From assembly GCF_014384985.1 (NCBI RefSeq), contig NZ_JACRSX010000006.1, positions 1 through 64,000 of the forward strand: a stretch of 64,000 nt of DNA. The letters are read 5' to 3'. Numbering within the stretch: position 1 is the first letter of the stretch; every line of letters begins with the position of its first letter. Shown piece by piece: positions 6,670 through 16,173 of this stretch. The translations under genes were made by a program, and so were the position numbers. The notes beneath the pieces were generated by a model, which was given only the letters and a program-made list of their open reading frames with translations, was not told the DNA's origin and ran no database searches. The stretch is from Jutongia huaianensis. GTDB lineage: Bacteria; Bacillota; Clostridia; Lachnospirales; Lachnospiraceae.

Positions 6670-9600
6670 TTACTCCATTCTTTCTTTTGCGTCTTTATCC
6701 TGCCCACTGGAAGCTGTCATTTCTGTATCATGTCCCTGAAGCTGTCCTATGGCCTTCACAACACTTTCTGCTGCCTGAAATATTCTTTCTGTCTGCCGGC
6801 GTTTTTCTTTTGCTGCGGCTTTGCCCGTGACTGCCGCTTTGCCATCCCCTGTCTCCAACGCCCTGCGGACATACAGGAAATGTGCCTCTCCCTTGGAGAT
6901 ATAACGGAGATCGCCATCAAACGCCTGTATCATATCCGGTATCCCTGTAACATCCAGAGACAGCTCCGGCTGCATGTAAAACCGGATTCCATCCGGCTTC
7001 TGGGTCACCTGAAGAATACCGCTGCGGTGCGCATCCGCTTTCAGTACAGCGATCCGCAGAAGATTCTGTGCCGCATGAGGAATGTCACCGAAACGGTCCA
7101 CCAGCTCATCCTCCATGTCTGAGCGTTCTCCCTCATTGTCCAGTGCCGCGATCCGTTTATACATATCCAGCTTCTGATACTCACTTTTAATATACGATGC
7201 CGGAATGAATGCGTCAACCTGCAGGTCAATATTTGTCTCCATTTCTTCTCTCTCCGGCCGTTCTCCCTTCATAGTACGAACGGCTTCGCTGAGCATTTTG
7301 CAGTAGAGCTCGTATCCTACTGCCTCCATATGACCTGACTGGGCTGCTCCCAGCAGATTACCGGCTCCCCGGATCTCCAGATCCCGCATGGCAACTTTGA
7401 TGCCGGAGCCCAGATCTGTATATTCCCGGATCGCTGCCAGTCGTTTCTCTGCCACCTCCCGGAGAATCTTGTCTTTTTTGTACATCAGAAAGGCATATGC
7501 GGTCCGGTTGGAACGTCCCACACGTCCTCTGAGCTGATAAAGCTGGGACAATCCCATCTGATCAGCATTATCTATAATGATAGTATTTACATTAGATATG
7601 TCAAGCCCCGTTTCAATAATGGTGGTTGCGATCAGCACATCGATCTCCCCCTGAATAAAACTCATCATAATGCGCTCCAGCTCCCTCTCACTCATCTGGC
7701 CGTGAGCAAATGCCACATTGGCATCCGGCACCAGACGGGCGATCTCCATGGCAACCTCGTCGATATTACGGACACGGTTATATACATAATATACCTGTCC
7801 TCCCCGCACGAGCTCCCGGTTGATGGCTTCCCGGATGATCTCTCCGCTATGCTCCATCACAAAGGTCTGGATCGGCAGACGGTCTACCGGCGGTTCCTCC
7901 AGTACACTCATATCACGGATTCCCACCAGACTCATATGCAGGGTCCGCGGAATCGGTGTCGCCGAAAGAGTCAGTACATCCACGTCCCCCTTCATCTGCT
8001 TGATCTTCTCCTTGTGGGTCACACCAAAGCGCTGCTCCTCATCTACGATCAGAAGCCCCAGATCCTTGAAGGAAACATCCTTGGACAAAAGCCTGTGGGT
8101 ACCAATGACAATATCCACTTCGCCCCGCTTGAGCTTTTCAATGGTCTTTTTCTGCTGTGCGGCTGTGCGAAACCGCGACATCATTTCCACATTGATCGGA
8201 TAATCTCCCAGTCTTTCCCTGATGGTATTGTAATGCTGCTGTGCCAGTATGGTGGTTGGCACCAGAAATGCCACCTGTTTATTGTCATTTACCGCCTTGA
8301 AGGCAGCCCGAATCGCCACTTCTGTCTTGCCGTACCCCACATCGCCGCAGATCAGACGGTCCATCACCCTGCTGCTTTCCATATCCCGTTTTGTCGCCGC
8401 AATAGCTTCCAGCTGATCTGCCGTCTCCTCATAAGGAAACATCTCCTCGAACTCTGTCTGCCAGACGGTGTCCGGACTGAACCGGTATCCCGGCTGCTCC
8501 TGACGCTTTGCGTACAGCTCCACCAGCTCTCTGGCAATCTCCTTAACTGCTCCACGGACTCTGGTCTTTGTCTTTTTCCATTCCATGGTGTTGAGCTTGT
8601 TAAGCTTTGGCTTTTTGGCTGCATCCTGACTGGCATACTTCTGCAGAACATCCAGTGCCGATGCCGGAACGTAAAGATTCCCACCGTCTCCATACTCAAT
8701 TTTGATGAAATCCTTGGCAACATTGTCTACCTTGATCTTCTCAATACCACGGTAAATACCGAGACCGTGGTTCTCATGAATCACAAAATCTCCTACATTG
8801 AGTTCATTGAAGCTCTGGATCACCTGACCATTGTGCTGCTTCTGACGTTTGCGTCCCGTTCTGGTCCGTGCGCCAAAGATATCACTCTCAGTCACCACTA
8901 CAAAACGAAGCTGCGTATAGGAAAATCCTTTTGAAAGACGGCCATAGCTTACCATAAGCTCTCCCGGCTGCAGCTCCCGGTCCAGCGTCTCCCGGTAAAA
9001 TGCCGGCACATCATACTGCTCAAAGTCTCCCGCCAGACGTTTTGCCCTGGTTCTGGAGGCACAGAGCATCAAAATGCGGTAGCCCTGCTCCCGCCAGCGT
9101 TTCATGTCCTCCACCAGGAGTTCGAAATGCTTATTGTATGAAGCGATGGTCTGGCACTGCAAATGAAGGCTTTCCTTCACCTCCACCCCTGCCGGAAGCC
9201 CATCCAGCATGGATAAATATACCGTTTTCTTCTGCTGAAGCATAGCATTGACTGTCTCTGCACTATACAAGACTTCCATTTGTCCCGGCAGTAAAAGTCC
9301 CTTTTCCAGACGGTTTTCCATGCTTTCCCGGAACTCTGTCTCCACCGCCTGCATCGCCTCCAGGCAGCGCACCGGTTCATCTACCGCAAACAGCGTTTCC
9401 TCCGGGTCGAAGAAATCAAAAAAAGAACCCGCTGTTCCGTCAAAATAGGTAAGAAAGCTTTCCAGTCCGGCTCCACTGCGTGAGTACTCCACACGCTCCT
9501 TCCATTCCCGCATAGTATCCGCGAGACGGTTATATGCCTCAAAATCCCCTGCTTTTTTGAACTTTGCCTGCAGCTTATCCCGGTCTTTTTTGATCTTTGC

Positions 9601-10311
9601 AAATCCCTGACGCAGCTGCGCATCATTTAATATAATCTCCATTGCCGGAAAGATCGTGATCTGTTCCACACGCTCAATGGACCGCTGGCTTTCCACATCG
9701 AAGGATCGTATCGTATCGATCTCATCTCCCCACAACTCAATCCGGTACGGACATTCCTCTGTGGGAGAATAGAGATCAACGATCCCTCCCCGGATAGAAT
9801 ACTGCCCCGGCTGTTCCACCTGGCTCTGTCTCTCATATCCCATATCTGTCAGGCAGCGGCTCAGATCCTCCAGATCGATCTGCGCTCCCTCCTGCAGTCT
9901 GCGGCATGATTTCTTATAGACAGATAAGGACTGCACATATTCCATCCCCGCCGTCATGGTGGTGATTACTGTGCCGCCCTCCTGGTCTAATAATAATTTG
10001 ATTGTCTTTAATCGTTCTGTTTCTACTGCATTGCCATGGACATCTGCACTATAAAAGATAACATCTTTCGCCGGATAAAATACGGCGTTTTTGTCGTACA
10101 TCCGGTAATCCGCAAGAATTTCCCGTGCCTTTTTCTCATTGGCGGTAATGATCACCGTCCAGCTTTTCTCCTGAGATAATCCACTCACAAGATGGCTTTT
10201 CTGTCCGTCGATGCAGCCTGATATCCGGATTGGCATTCTGCCCCGCTCAATACATTCTCTGGCGCTGCCGTAGGCATTTAACTCCTCCAGAGGCTTCCAT
10301 AGCGTTTCCAT
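6670..10311 (-). CDS. mfd: Transcription-repair coupling factor Mfd
   Basis: The 1213-residue protein has the normal Mfd layout. A UvrB-like N-terminal region (about 1-350) includes GGIVDLYSP. An RNA-polymerase-interacting CarD-like domain lies near 490-570 (VGDFVIHENHGLGIYRGIEK). RecG-like translocase motifs follow: GDVGYGKTEVAIRAAF (near 655), DEEQRFGV (near 757) and SATPIPRTLHMS, with a TRCF domain after about 1000. It removes RNA polymerase stalled at DNA lesions and recruits UvrA. The last 40 residues are a Lys/Arg/Glu-rich tail that looks dispensable. AAGGA precedes the ATG. It lies in a run with uvrC, hprK, an HD-domain gene and pth, so two nucleotide-excision repair genes share the operon. 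Confidence 0.97.
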   Translation of the reverse strand: METLWKPLEELNAYGSARECIERGRMPIRISGCIDGQKSHLVSGLSQEKSWTVIITANEKKAREILADYRMYDKNAVFYPAKDVIFYSADVHGNAVETERLKTIKLLLDQEGGTVITTMTAGMEYVQSLSVYKKSCRRLQEGAQIDLEDLSRCLTDMGYERQSQVEQPGQYSIRGGIVDLYSPTEECPYRIELWGDEIDTIRSFDVESQRSIERVEQITIFPAMEIILNDAQLRQGFAKIKKDRDKLQAKFKKAGDFEAYNRLADTMREWKERVEYSRSGAGLESFLTYFDGTAGSFFDFFDPEETLFAVDEPVRCLEAMQAVETEFRESMENRLEKGLLLPGQMEVLYSAETVNAMLQQKKTVYLSMLDGLPAGVEVKESLHLQCQTIASYNKHFELLVEDMKRWREQGYRILMLCASRTRAKRLAGDFEQYDVPAFYRETLDRELQPGELMVSYGRLSKGFSYTQLRFVVVTESDIFGARTRTGRKRQKQHNGQVIQSFNELNVGDFVIHENHGLGIYRGIEKIKVDNVAKDFIKIEYGDGGNLYVPASALDVLQKYASQDAAKKPKLNKLNTMEWKKTKTRVRGAVKEIARELVELYAKRQEQPGYRFSPDTVWQTEFEEMFPYEETADQLEAIAATKRDMESSRVMDRLICGDVGYGKTEVAIRAAFKAVNDNKQVAFLVPTTILAQQHYNTIRERLGDYPINVEMMSRFRTAAQQKKTIEKLKRGEVDIVIGTHRLLSKDVSFKDLGLLIVDEEQRFGVTHKEKIKQMKGDVDVLTLSATPIPRTLHMSLVGIRDMSVLEEPPVDRLPIQTFVMEHSGEIIREAINRELVRGGQVYYVYNRVRNIDEVAMEIARLVPDANVAFAHGQMSERELERIMMSFIQGEIDVLIATTIIETGLDISNVNTIIIDNADQMGLSQLYQLRGRVGRSNRTAYAFLMYKKDKILREVAEKRLAAIREYTDLGSGIKVAMRDLEIRGAGNLLGAAQSGHMEAVGYELYCKMLSEAVRTMKGERPEREEMETNIDLQVDAFIPASYIKSEYQKLDMYKRIAALDNEGERSDMEDELVDRFGDIPHAAQNLLRIAVLKADAHRSGILQVTQKPDGIRFYMQPELSLDVTGIPDMIQAFDGDLRYISKGEAHFLYVRRALETGDGKAAVTGKAAAKEKRRQTERIFQAAESVVKAIGQLQGHDTEMTASSGQDKDAKERME

Positions 10312-10338
10312 GAATGGCTGTCCTTTCCTTATATAAAG

Positions 10339-10905
10339 TTATTTGTTGTTATATTTGTTCATAGCGGAAGTTACATCCGCCGTAATAATCTCGCAGCATG
10401 CTTTGGTGGTCTTTTCCAATGCCTCCCGGATCACCGGTTCTTCTTCTCCGGGAAATCTTCCCAGCACATAATCCGCCAGATCCCAGCCCTTCGGCTTCTC
10501 TCCTACGCCCACACGGATGCGTGGAAAGACCTGGGTTCCCAGATGTGCAATGATATTTTTGATACCATTATGTCCTCCGGCGCTGCCCTTCGGACGAATC
10601 CGAAGCTTCCCCGGTGCCAGATTGATATCATCGTAAATAACGATCAGCTCCTCCTCCGGATCGATCTTGTAATAATCCACCAGCTCCCGGACACTCTCTC
10701 CGCTGAGATTCATATAGGTCTGCGGCATCGCCAGAAGAACCTTCTGTCCCTCGATCACACCTTTGCCACAGACCGCCTTATGCTTTTTGATATCCATGGA
10801 AATCCCGTAAGTATCCGCCAACACCGTCAACGCCGAAAAACCGATATTGTGACGGGTGCCATCGTATTTCCTTTCCGGATTTCCTAAACCTACTATTATA
10901 TACAT
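10339..10905 (-). CDS. pth: Peptidyl-tRNA hydrolase
   Basis: The 188-residue protein shows the Pth signature: IVGLGNPERKYDGTRHNIGF (about 4-23, with the catalytic His), MPQTYMNLSGESV (about 60-72) and the IYDDINLAPGKLRIRPKGSAGGHNGIKNI stretch split over residues 90-120. It recycles peptidyl-tRNA released prematurely from ribosomes. AAAGGA precedes the ATG. It starts 11 bp after the HD-domain gene and ends 27 bp before mfd, a pth-mfd order common in Firmicutes. Confidence 0.97.
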   Translation of the reverse strand: MYIIVGLGNPERKYDGTRHNIGFSALTVLADTYGISMDIKKHKAVCGKGVIEGQKVLLAMPQTYMNLSGESVRELVDYYKIDPEEELIVIYDDINLAPGKLRIRPKGSAGGHNGIKNIIAHLGTQVFPRIRVGVGEKPKGWDLADYVLGRFPGEEEPVIREALEKTTKACCEIITADVTSAMNKYNNK

Positions 10906-10916
10906 TTCTTTATCCT

Positions 10917-12053
10917 TTAATAATTCTTGTGTGTCAGTTTCTCACCCATGTGCACGGTACGTCCCTCGTAACTCTTTAACAGCTCCGTATCCATAACGTA
11001 ACGGTTATCCATCGTCTTCATAATATCGCGGATCTGCACTTCCGCTGTAACTGCCGGATCGGCCATATTATAGATGACATTCGTCCGGAACGAAAGAACC
11101 TCCGGTGCAAGCACATCCTCATCATTGGCGGAAACCACCAGACCCTTGTCTCCATTGGTAAATTCCACGCAGACACCCGGCTGCAAAATATTGATGCTCT
11201 GGATCAGTGCGGTCACTACCTCCGGATCAAAGCCCTGCTCCGGATCAAGAAGTATTCTGACAGCCTCAATCTCGGATGCCGGTTCTTCCTCAAAATTCAT
11301 AGCGGTCAGAGAATCATATGCATAGGCTACTTTCAGTATGTCTATATTTAAAGATTTATATGTAGCCGCATCATCACCATTGGTTTGATGAAGTGCATTG
11401 ATGATCCCCTTCACGGTACGTTTGATCTCCGGGTCGAGATCATAATCATTATCAATCAGCTGAACCGCTGCATAATGATAGGTCCGGATCTTTTTTTCAT
11501 CCTCCTGGGTGATCTCGTTTTTGCGTTTGCGGCGGATATGCGGTGGGATCAACAGGCTGCCCACATCATGCAGAATTGCCGCTACCACAATATCCAGCTG
11601 CTGCTTAAACTCCATATGAAGCTTGTGAGAGATCATAGCGCAGAGGATTGCCGTATTCAGAGAGTGCTTATATACATAATCCTCATTACTTCTCAGGTTC
11701 TGTACAAAGCTGATCTTGTGATTCAGGCTGCCGTAACGGCGGATGATCTGGTTGGCAAACTGATACATCCCCTTTGCCTCTCTCTGCTTTGTCACAGCAT
11801 CCAGGATCTCCCGGATCGTAAAAATGGACATTGCCTGAAAACGCTCAAACTCGATATCATCTGCCGACATCGGCGGTACAGGTTCTGCCGGCTCCAGAAT
11901 ATACACCCCGATCAATCCAAAATTCTGAATACTGACAATACCCTGTCTGGTCAGCTTGGAATTGCGCTCATACAGCATAACACCATCTCTATTGTAAATA
12001 GGCTTTGCCAGACGCATTCCCAGTTTTAAATCATCTGATTTTATAAATTTCAT
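10917..12053 (-). CDS. HD-GYP-like protein with degenerate GYP region
   Basis: The 378-residue protein starts with the short beta-rich module typical of HD-GYP proteins (KFIKSDDLKLGMRLAKPIYN). An HD phosphohydrolase domain follows, with HSLNTAILCAMISHKL (near 130) and ILHDVGSLLIPPHI (near 162-175). In cyclic di-GMP phosphodiesterases the next motif is HHExxDGxGYP. Here the corresponding segment reads INALHQTNGDDAATY, so the GYP motif is lost. The C-terminal part (near 285-345) has the usual beta-rich extension (VCVEFTNGDKGLVVSAND). It may bind rather than cleave cyclic di-GMP, or have another substrate. The ribosome binding site AAGGGAG lies 9 nt before ATG. Confidence 0.75.
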   Translation of the reverse strand: MKFIKSDDLKLGMRLAKPIYNRDGVMLYERNSKLTRQGIVSIQNFGLIGVYILEPAEPVPPMSADDIEFERFQAMSIFTIREILDAVTKQREAKGMYQFANQIIRRYGSLNHKISFVQNLRSNEDYVYKHSLNTAILCAMISHKLHMEFKQQLDIVVAAILHDVGSLLIPPHIRRKRKNEITQEDEKKIRTYHYAAVQLIDNDYDLDPEIKRTVKGIINALHQTNGDDAATYKSLNIDILKVAYAYDSLTAMNFEEEPASEIEAVRILLDPEQGFDPEVVTALIQSINILQPGVCVEFTNGDKGLVVSANDEDVLAPEVLSFRTNVIYNMADPAVTAEVQIRDIMKTMDNRYVMDTELLKSYEGRTVHMGEKLTHKNY

Positions 12054-12095
12054 AAATACATTCTCCCTTCTGCCTAATTTCCCTTCATCCCCAAT

Positions 12096-13055
12096 TTATT
12101 TCTTCTGTGTTTTCTCTGCAATATTGTTGGTTACACGGTTATAAAGCTCCAGTGCCGCATTGTAACCCATCTTCTTCTGTCTGTAGTTGACTGCGGCAGA
12201 CTCACAGATGATCGCACAGTTACGACCCGGACGGATCGGAATAGAATGACAGACAACCTTGTTTCCAAGGAACTCAATATACTGCTCCTCCAGACCCAGA
12301 CGATCATATTCCTGATTTTTGTTGTACTCTTCCAGCTTAATGACCAGATTGATCTCCTGCTCATTTTTTACACTCTCGACACCAAACAGCGTTTTGGCAT
12401 CAATAATACCAATACCACGAAGCTCGATAAAATGACGGGTGATATCCGGTGCACTTCCGATCAGGGAGGCATCGCTTACTTTTTTAATCTCTACAACATC
12501 ATCGGACACGAGACGATGACCTCTGTGGATCAGCTCCAGTGCAACCTCGGACTTACCGATGCCGCTCTCACCCATGATCAGAACACCTTCACCAAACAGG
12601 TCAAGAAGTACACCATGAACGCTGCAGCGCGGTGCAAGCTCTACATTGAGCCAGCGGATCACCTCCGCCATAAAGGCATTGGTCTCTTTGCCGGTGCGAA
12701 GCAATGGCACCTGATACTTGCTGGCAAGCCGGATCAGCTTGTCATCAATGTGAAGATCACGACAGAATACAATACACGGCGGCTTTGTATGACGCTCACT
12801 GCCTGCCATGATGATCTCCATCATTTCCAATGTGTAATCCAGACCCTTCTGCTCCATATATGTGTGCTCTACATGACCAATGATCTGTATCCTTCCGGAA
12901 TCAAAGTAATCAAAAAAGCCTGCAAGCTGCAAAGCCGGACGGTTCACGTCGGTCTGCACGATCTCGATCCGTGAAACATCTACATCCTTGGTTACATTTT
13001 CCAGTTCCATTTGTTCGATTAATTTTTCCAATAATACACTATATGTCTCTGCCAT
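12096..13055 (-). CDS. hprK: HPr kinase/phosphorylase
   Basis: The 319-residue protein has an N-terminal HprK domain with the conserved CRDLHIDD, a Walker [15 protein letters not shown] (about 153-166), [13 protein letters not shown], and the signature [15 protein letters not shown] (near 205-219). It phosphorylates and dephosphorylates HPr at Ser46 and so controls carbon catabolite repression in Firmicutes. An upstream ATG at 13121 would add 22 residues. The start at 13055 is preferred because AAAGGAG lies 7 nt before it and [12 protein letters not shown] matches the family N-terminus. It overlaps the uvrC end by 17 bp, so the two are translationally linked. Confidence 0.95.
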   Translation of the reverse strand: MAETYSVLLEKLIEQMELENVTKDVDVSRIEIVQTDVNRPALQLAGFFDYFDSGRIQIIGHVEHTYMEQKGLDYTLEMMEIIMAGSERHTKPPCIVFCRDLHIDDKLIRLASKYQVPLLRTGKETNAFMAEVIRWLNVELAPRCSVHGVLLDLFGEGVLIMGESGIGKSEVALELIHRGHRLVSDDVVEIKKVSDASLIGSAPDITRHFIELRGIGIIDAKTLFGVESVKNEQEINLVIKLEEYNKNQEYDRLGLEEQYIEFLGNKVVCHSIPIRPGRNCAIICESAAVNYRQKKMGYNAALELYNRVTNNIAEKTQKK

Positions 13056-14961
13056 TCTGTTCTCCTTTAATCTGTGCTTCCTGCCCGCCGGTCTCCCCAT
13101 CTGCCGGATGGAAGAAATCATACACCTTGCGCGCAGCCCCTAAGTTCATGGTTTCTGTTTGTGATAACTCCTCTATGTCTGCGCTCCTGACTGCTTCAAT
13201 GGAGCCAAACTTCTTCATTAATGCACGGCGTCTTTTCCCGCCGATCCCCGGAATATCATCCAAAATAGACTTTACCTGCACCTTGCTCCGCAAAGAGCGG
13301 TGATACTCGATAGCAAACCGGTGTACCTCATCCTGTATCCGGGTCATCAGGTGAAAGCCTTCGCTGTTAATATCAATCGGAAGCTCCTCCCCCTGAAAAT
13401 AAATTCCTCTGGTACGGTGTCTGTCATCCTTGACCATACCACAGACAGGAATGGTTAAATGAAGCTTACGAAGCACCTCCTCGGCAATATGCACCTGCCC
13501 CTTTCCACCGTCCATCATGATCAGATCCGGATAGCGGGTAAAGCTGCCATTTTCCTCATCAAAGCCCTGCTCTGCCAGCTTTTTCTCCTCTTCCAGCCCA
13601 TGCTCAAAACGTCTGGTAAGAACCTCCCGCATGCTGGCATAATCATCCGGTCCCTGAACCGTTTTGATCCGGAACTTCCGGTAGTCGCTTTTGCGGGGAC
13701 TGCCATCCTCAAAAACCACCATAGAGCCTACTGATTGAAATCCGCTGATATTCGAAATATCGTAGGATTCCACTCTGTGTACTCCCGTGATACCGATCCA
13801 GGAACAAATTTCCTGCATGGCACCGATGGTCCTCTCCTCTGCCCGGCGGATCTTCTGGGCATCCTGTTCCAGAACCATCAGCGCATTTTTGTGTGCCAGC
13901 TCTACCAGCCGCTCCTTCTGTCCCTTCTTGGGTACCAGAATACGCACCTTGTCGCCACGACGTTCACTGAGCCATCTGGCGATAACCTCTGCATCTTCTA
14001 TCTCATATTCTAACATGAGTTCCTTGGGAATAAAAGGTGTTCCTGCATAAAACTGCTTAAGAAATGCCTGTAGAATCTCCTGCCGGGTGGAGCCGTCTAC
14101 ACCACCTAAATGAAAATGATCTCTTCCGATCATTCTTCCTTCCCGGATAAAGAATACCTGCACCACGGCTTCGCTCTGATCCTTCGCCAGAGCAATGATA
14201 TCCCGGTCAAGACCATCAAAGCTGGTAATCTTCTGATGAACAGAAGCCTTCCTGACACTTTCCATCAGATCTCTGTACTGTGCCGCTTCCTCAAACTGCA
14301 TTGCTGCTGATGCCGCCGCCATCTTTTCCTGCAGATACTGCAGTACCCCTGTGTAATCTCCTTCCAGAATCTTCAGAGCTTCCCGGAAATGCTCTTTGTA
14401 ATCCCCGGAAGAAATATATCCCTGACATGGCGCATCACACTGGCCAATATGATAATTCAGACATGGGCGTTCCTTGCCGGTATCTCTGGGCAGCACCCGC
14501 CGGCAGCTTCGGATATGATAGATTTTACGAAGCAGTTCCAGGGTATCCTTTGCAGAGCCTGCACTTGTATAAGGACCGAAATATTTCGATTTATCCCGTT
14601 TTTCCTGTCTGGAAAAGACAAGTCTGGGAAAATCCTCACCCACCGTCGCTTTAATAAAAGGATAGCTCTTGTCATCCTTGAGCATGGTGTTGTATTTCGG
14701 ACGATGCTCCTTGATCAGATTGCTCTCCAAAACCAGAGCCTCCACCTCAGAGTCCGTAATGATATACTCAAAATGATCAATCTGGGATATCATTTTTTCT
14801 ATCTTGGGTGAAACATTTCTGCTGGGCTGAAAATACTGCCGTACCCTGTTTTTCAGGCTGATGGCTTTCCCCACATAAATAATCGCATCCTTTGCATCAT
14901 GCATCAGATAGACTCCCGGCTTTCCCGGCAGTTTTTTTAGCTCCTCCTCAATATCAAACAC
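13039..14961 (-). CDS. uvrC: UvrABC system protein C
   Basis: The 640-residue protein has the GIY-YIG nuclease domain ([18 protein letters not shown], about 16-33), a four-residue cysteine cluster region ([23 protein letters not shown] near 153-175), a UVR motif ([13 protein letters not shown] near 220), an RNase H-like C-terminal nuclease domain ([11 protein letters not shown] near 395, with [11 protein letters not shown] near 485) and helix-hairpin-helix elements ([22 protein letters not shown] near 565-585). It makes both incisions in nucleotide-excision repair. It begins 2 bp after the stop of the upstream secreted-protein gene. Confidence 0.97.
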   Translation of the reverse strand: MFDIEEELKKLPGKPGVYLMHDAKDAIIYVGKAISLKNRVRQYFQPSRNVSPKIEKMISQIDHFEYIITDSEVEALVLESNLIKEHRPKYNTMLKDDKSYPFIKATVGEDFPRLVFSRQEKRDKSKYFGPYTSAGSAKDTLELLRKIYHIRSCRRVLPRDTGKERPCLNYHIGQCDAPCQGYISSGDYKEHFREALKILEGDYTGVLQYLQEKMAAASAAMQFEEAAQYRDLMESVRKASVHQKITSFDGLDRDIIALAKDQSEAVVQVFFIREGRMIGRDHFHLGGVDGSTRQEILQAFLKQFYAGTPFIPKELMLEYEIEDAEVIARWLSERRGDKVRILVPKKGQKERLVELAHKNALMVLEQDAQKIRRAEERTIGAMQEICSWIGITGVHRVESYDISNISGFQSVGSMVVFEDGSPRKSDYRKFRIKTVQGPDDYASMREVLTRRFEHGLEEEKKLAEQGFDEENGSFTRYPDLIMMDGGKGQVHIAEEVLRKLHLTIPVCGMVKDDRHRTRGIYFQGEELPIDINSEGFHLMTRIQDEVHRFAIEYHRSLRSKVQVKSILDDIPGIGGKRRRALMKKFGSIEAVRSADIEELSQTETMNLGAARKVYDFFHPADGETGGQEAQIKGEQNGRDI

Positions 14962-14963
14962 TT

Positions 14964-16061
14964 TTATTTTTTGACCTTTCCTTTTTTTACCCCGCTATAG
15001 GGACCAAATACTTTCTTTTTGCCATTTAACTTATATGCCCGCACCTTTACATAAAAGACACTGCCTCTGGAAAGATCTGTCAGGGCAGCTCTATGCCCCG
15101 TCAATATTACAGAAGCTGCTCCCTTGGGAATCTTTTTACTCGTTGCAAAACGGACCTGATATCCCTTCGCTCCTTTGGTGCTTTTCCAGGTAATCGTCAA
15201 TGTCTTTTTTTTGTTATTTTTAACAGCCACACCGCTTACCTTCCCCGGTGCTGTCACCTTTTCTGTTGTTTTTTCTTCTGCGTCTGCCTTTCCTGTTGCC
15301 TTTGACTTTGCTGCAGTTTTCGGTTTTGTCGTCGCCTTCGGTTTCTTTGTGGTTTTGGGCTTTGTCATCGCTGTCGCCTTCGGTTTTGTTGTCGCAGTCG
15401 GCTTGACGGTTGCAGTAGCCGTCGGCTTCGGGCTGCTGGTAGACGGCTTTGGAGTCTCCACCGCATGAGGAATCTGGTTGCCGGAATCATCTGTCAGATA
15501 AAGATCCGGACTGCTGATATACCAGATATAATTGGATTCTTCAATCCCGATACTGGCAGAGGTGATAGGGATTCTCCCGGCAAAAATGCCGGCAGCAGGA
15601 TCGGCACAATAGAATATCCCATCTGTATAATCTGTCACCAAAACGGCATGCTGCTGATCGGACTTCTGTTTGTATACAACAATCCCCTCCGGATGCTCTG
15701 ACAGTTTGACCGCCAGATCTGTGGCATTTCCGGAAAAGCTGTCATGTGCTACCATCATACCACCACAGGTAAAGTTCCATTTTAAGCCTGTCCCTTCGAC
15801 CCATGCCGCAGAACGCATCATATCCGTTGTAATGGAGGCCCAATTCGCATTTCCGTTCATCATTGCCCCGCGGCGCACCAGCATAGTCGCAGCCACCAGC
15901 GTACAAAGACTGCTGCCGGACGGCTGTTTTAAAAATACACTGTCCTGATTAATATCCGAAAATGTCGCAGCATCCGCATTTTTCACATCCACATGCCAGC
16001 CGGCCAGAGCAACACAGGCTGTCAGCAATACCGCCAAGTATTTTTTGTTCATTCTTTTCAT
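14964..16061 (-). CDS. Secreted C39-like cysteine peptidase with Thr/Lys/Pro linker and Fn3-like domain
   Basis: The 365-residue protein has a signal peptide (to about residue 32, NADAA). A papain-like C39_2-type domain follows, with candidate active-site residues Q46, C53 ([11 protein letters not shown]), H138 (QHAVLVTDY) and D154. A low-complexity KPTATTKPK linker spans about 205-255. The C-terminal fibronectin-III-like domain (about 262-365) contains [17 protein letters not shown] and ends in a basic KKGKVKK tail. Similar domain sets occur in extracellular proteins of Lachnospiraceae, where the enzyme may process peptides or simply bind. The ribosome binding site AGGAG lies 6 nt before ATG. 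It stops 2 bp before uvrC and may be its operon leader gene. The substrate is unknown. Confidence 0.75.
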   Translation of the reverse strand: MKRMNKKYLAVLLTACVALAGWHVDVKNADAATFSDINQDSVFLKQPSGSSLCTLVAATMLVRRGAMMNGNANWASITTDMMRSAAWVEGTGLKWNFTCGGMMVAHDSFSGNATDLAVKLSEHPEGIVVYKQKSDQQHAVLVTDYTDGIFYCADPAAGIFAGRIPITSASIGIEESNYIWYISSPDLYLTDDSGNQIPHAVETPKPSTSSPKPTATATVKPTATTKPKATAMTKPKTTKKPKATTKPKTAAKSKATGKADAEEKTTEKVTAPGKVSGVAVKNNKKKTLTITWKSTKGAKGYQVRFATSKKIPKGAASVILTGHRAALTDLSRGSVFYVKVRAYKLNGKKKVFGPYSGVKKGKVKK

Positions 16062-16088
16062 GAGTATCTCCTCAGATTTATAATTTAG

Positions 16089-16116
16089 GTATTATTATAA
16101 CGACCATTTAAGTCAA
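16089..16116 (-). promoter_or_regulatory. Candidate promoter of the C39-like gene and uvrC operon
   Basis: On the minus strand TTGACT (16111-16116) is 16 bp from TAATAC (16089-16094). The -35 element overlaps the U-run of the ftsH terminator. A TATAAT sequence also lies nearby but with an 11-bp spacer, which is too short. Confidence 0.5.
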
Positions 16117-16147
16117 AAAAGAGTCGGGGTAAAAAAATACCCCGACT
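16115..16147 (-). terminator. ftsH-HAD terminator
   Basis: A perfect 10-bp stem (16122-16131 with 16138-16147, 6-nt loop) is followed on the minus strand by CTTTTTTG. It lies 27 bp past the fusion gene stop. Confidence 0.9.
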
Positions 16148-16173
16148 TTCATTTTATCATATTTACCTATGCT

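Noticed and set aside
7702..8934. Long plus-strand open frame of 410 codons opposite mfd
   Set aside because: It is fully antisense to a clear helicase region, has no ribosome binding site and gives a His/Cys/Leu-rich sequence typical of a shadow frame.
12246..12974. Plus-strand open frame of 242 codons opposite hprK
   Set aside because: It is antisense to conserved HprK motifs and has no ribosome binding site.
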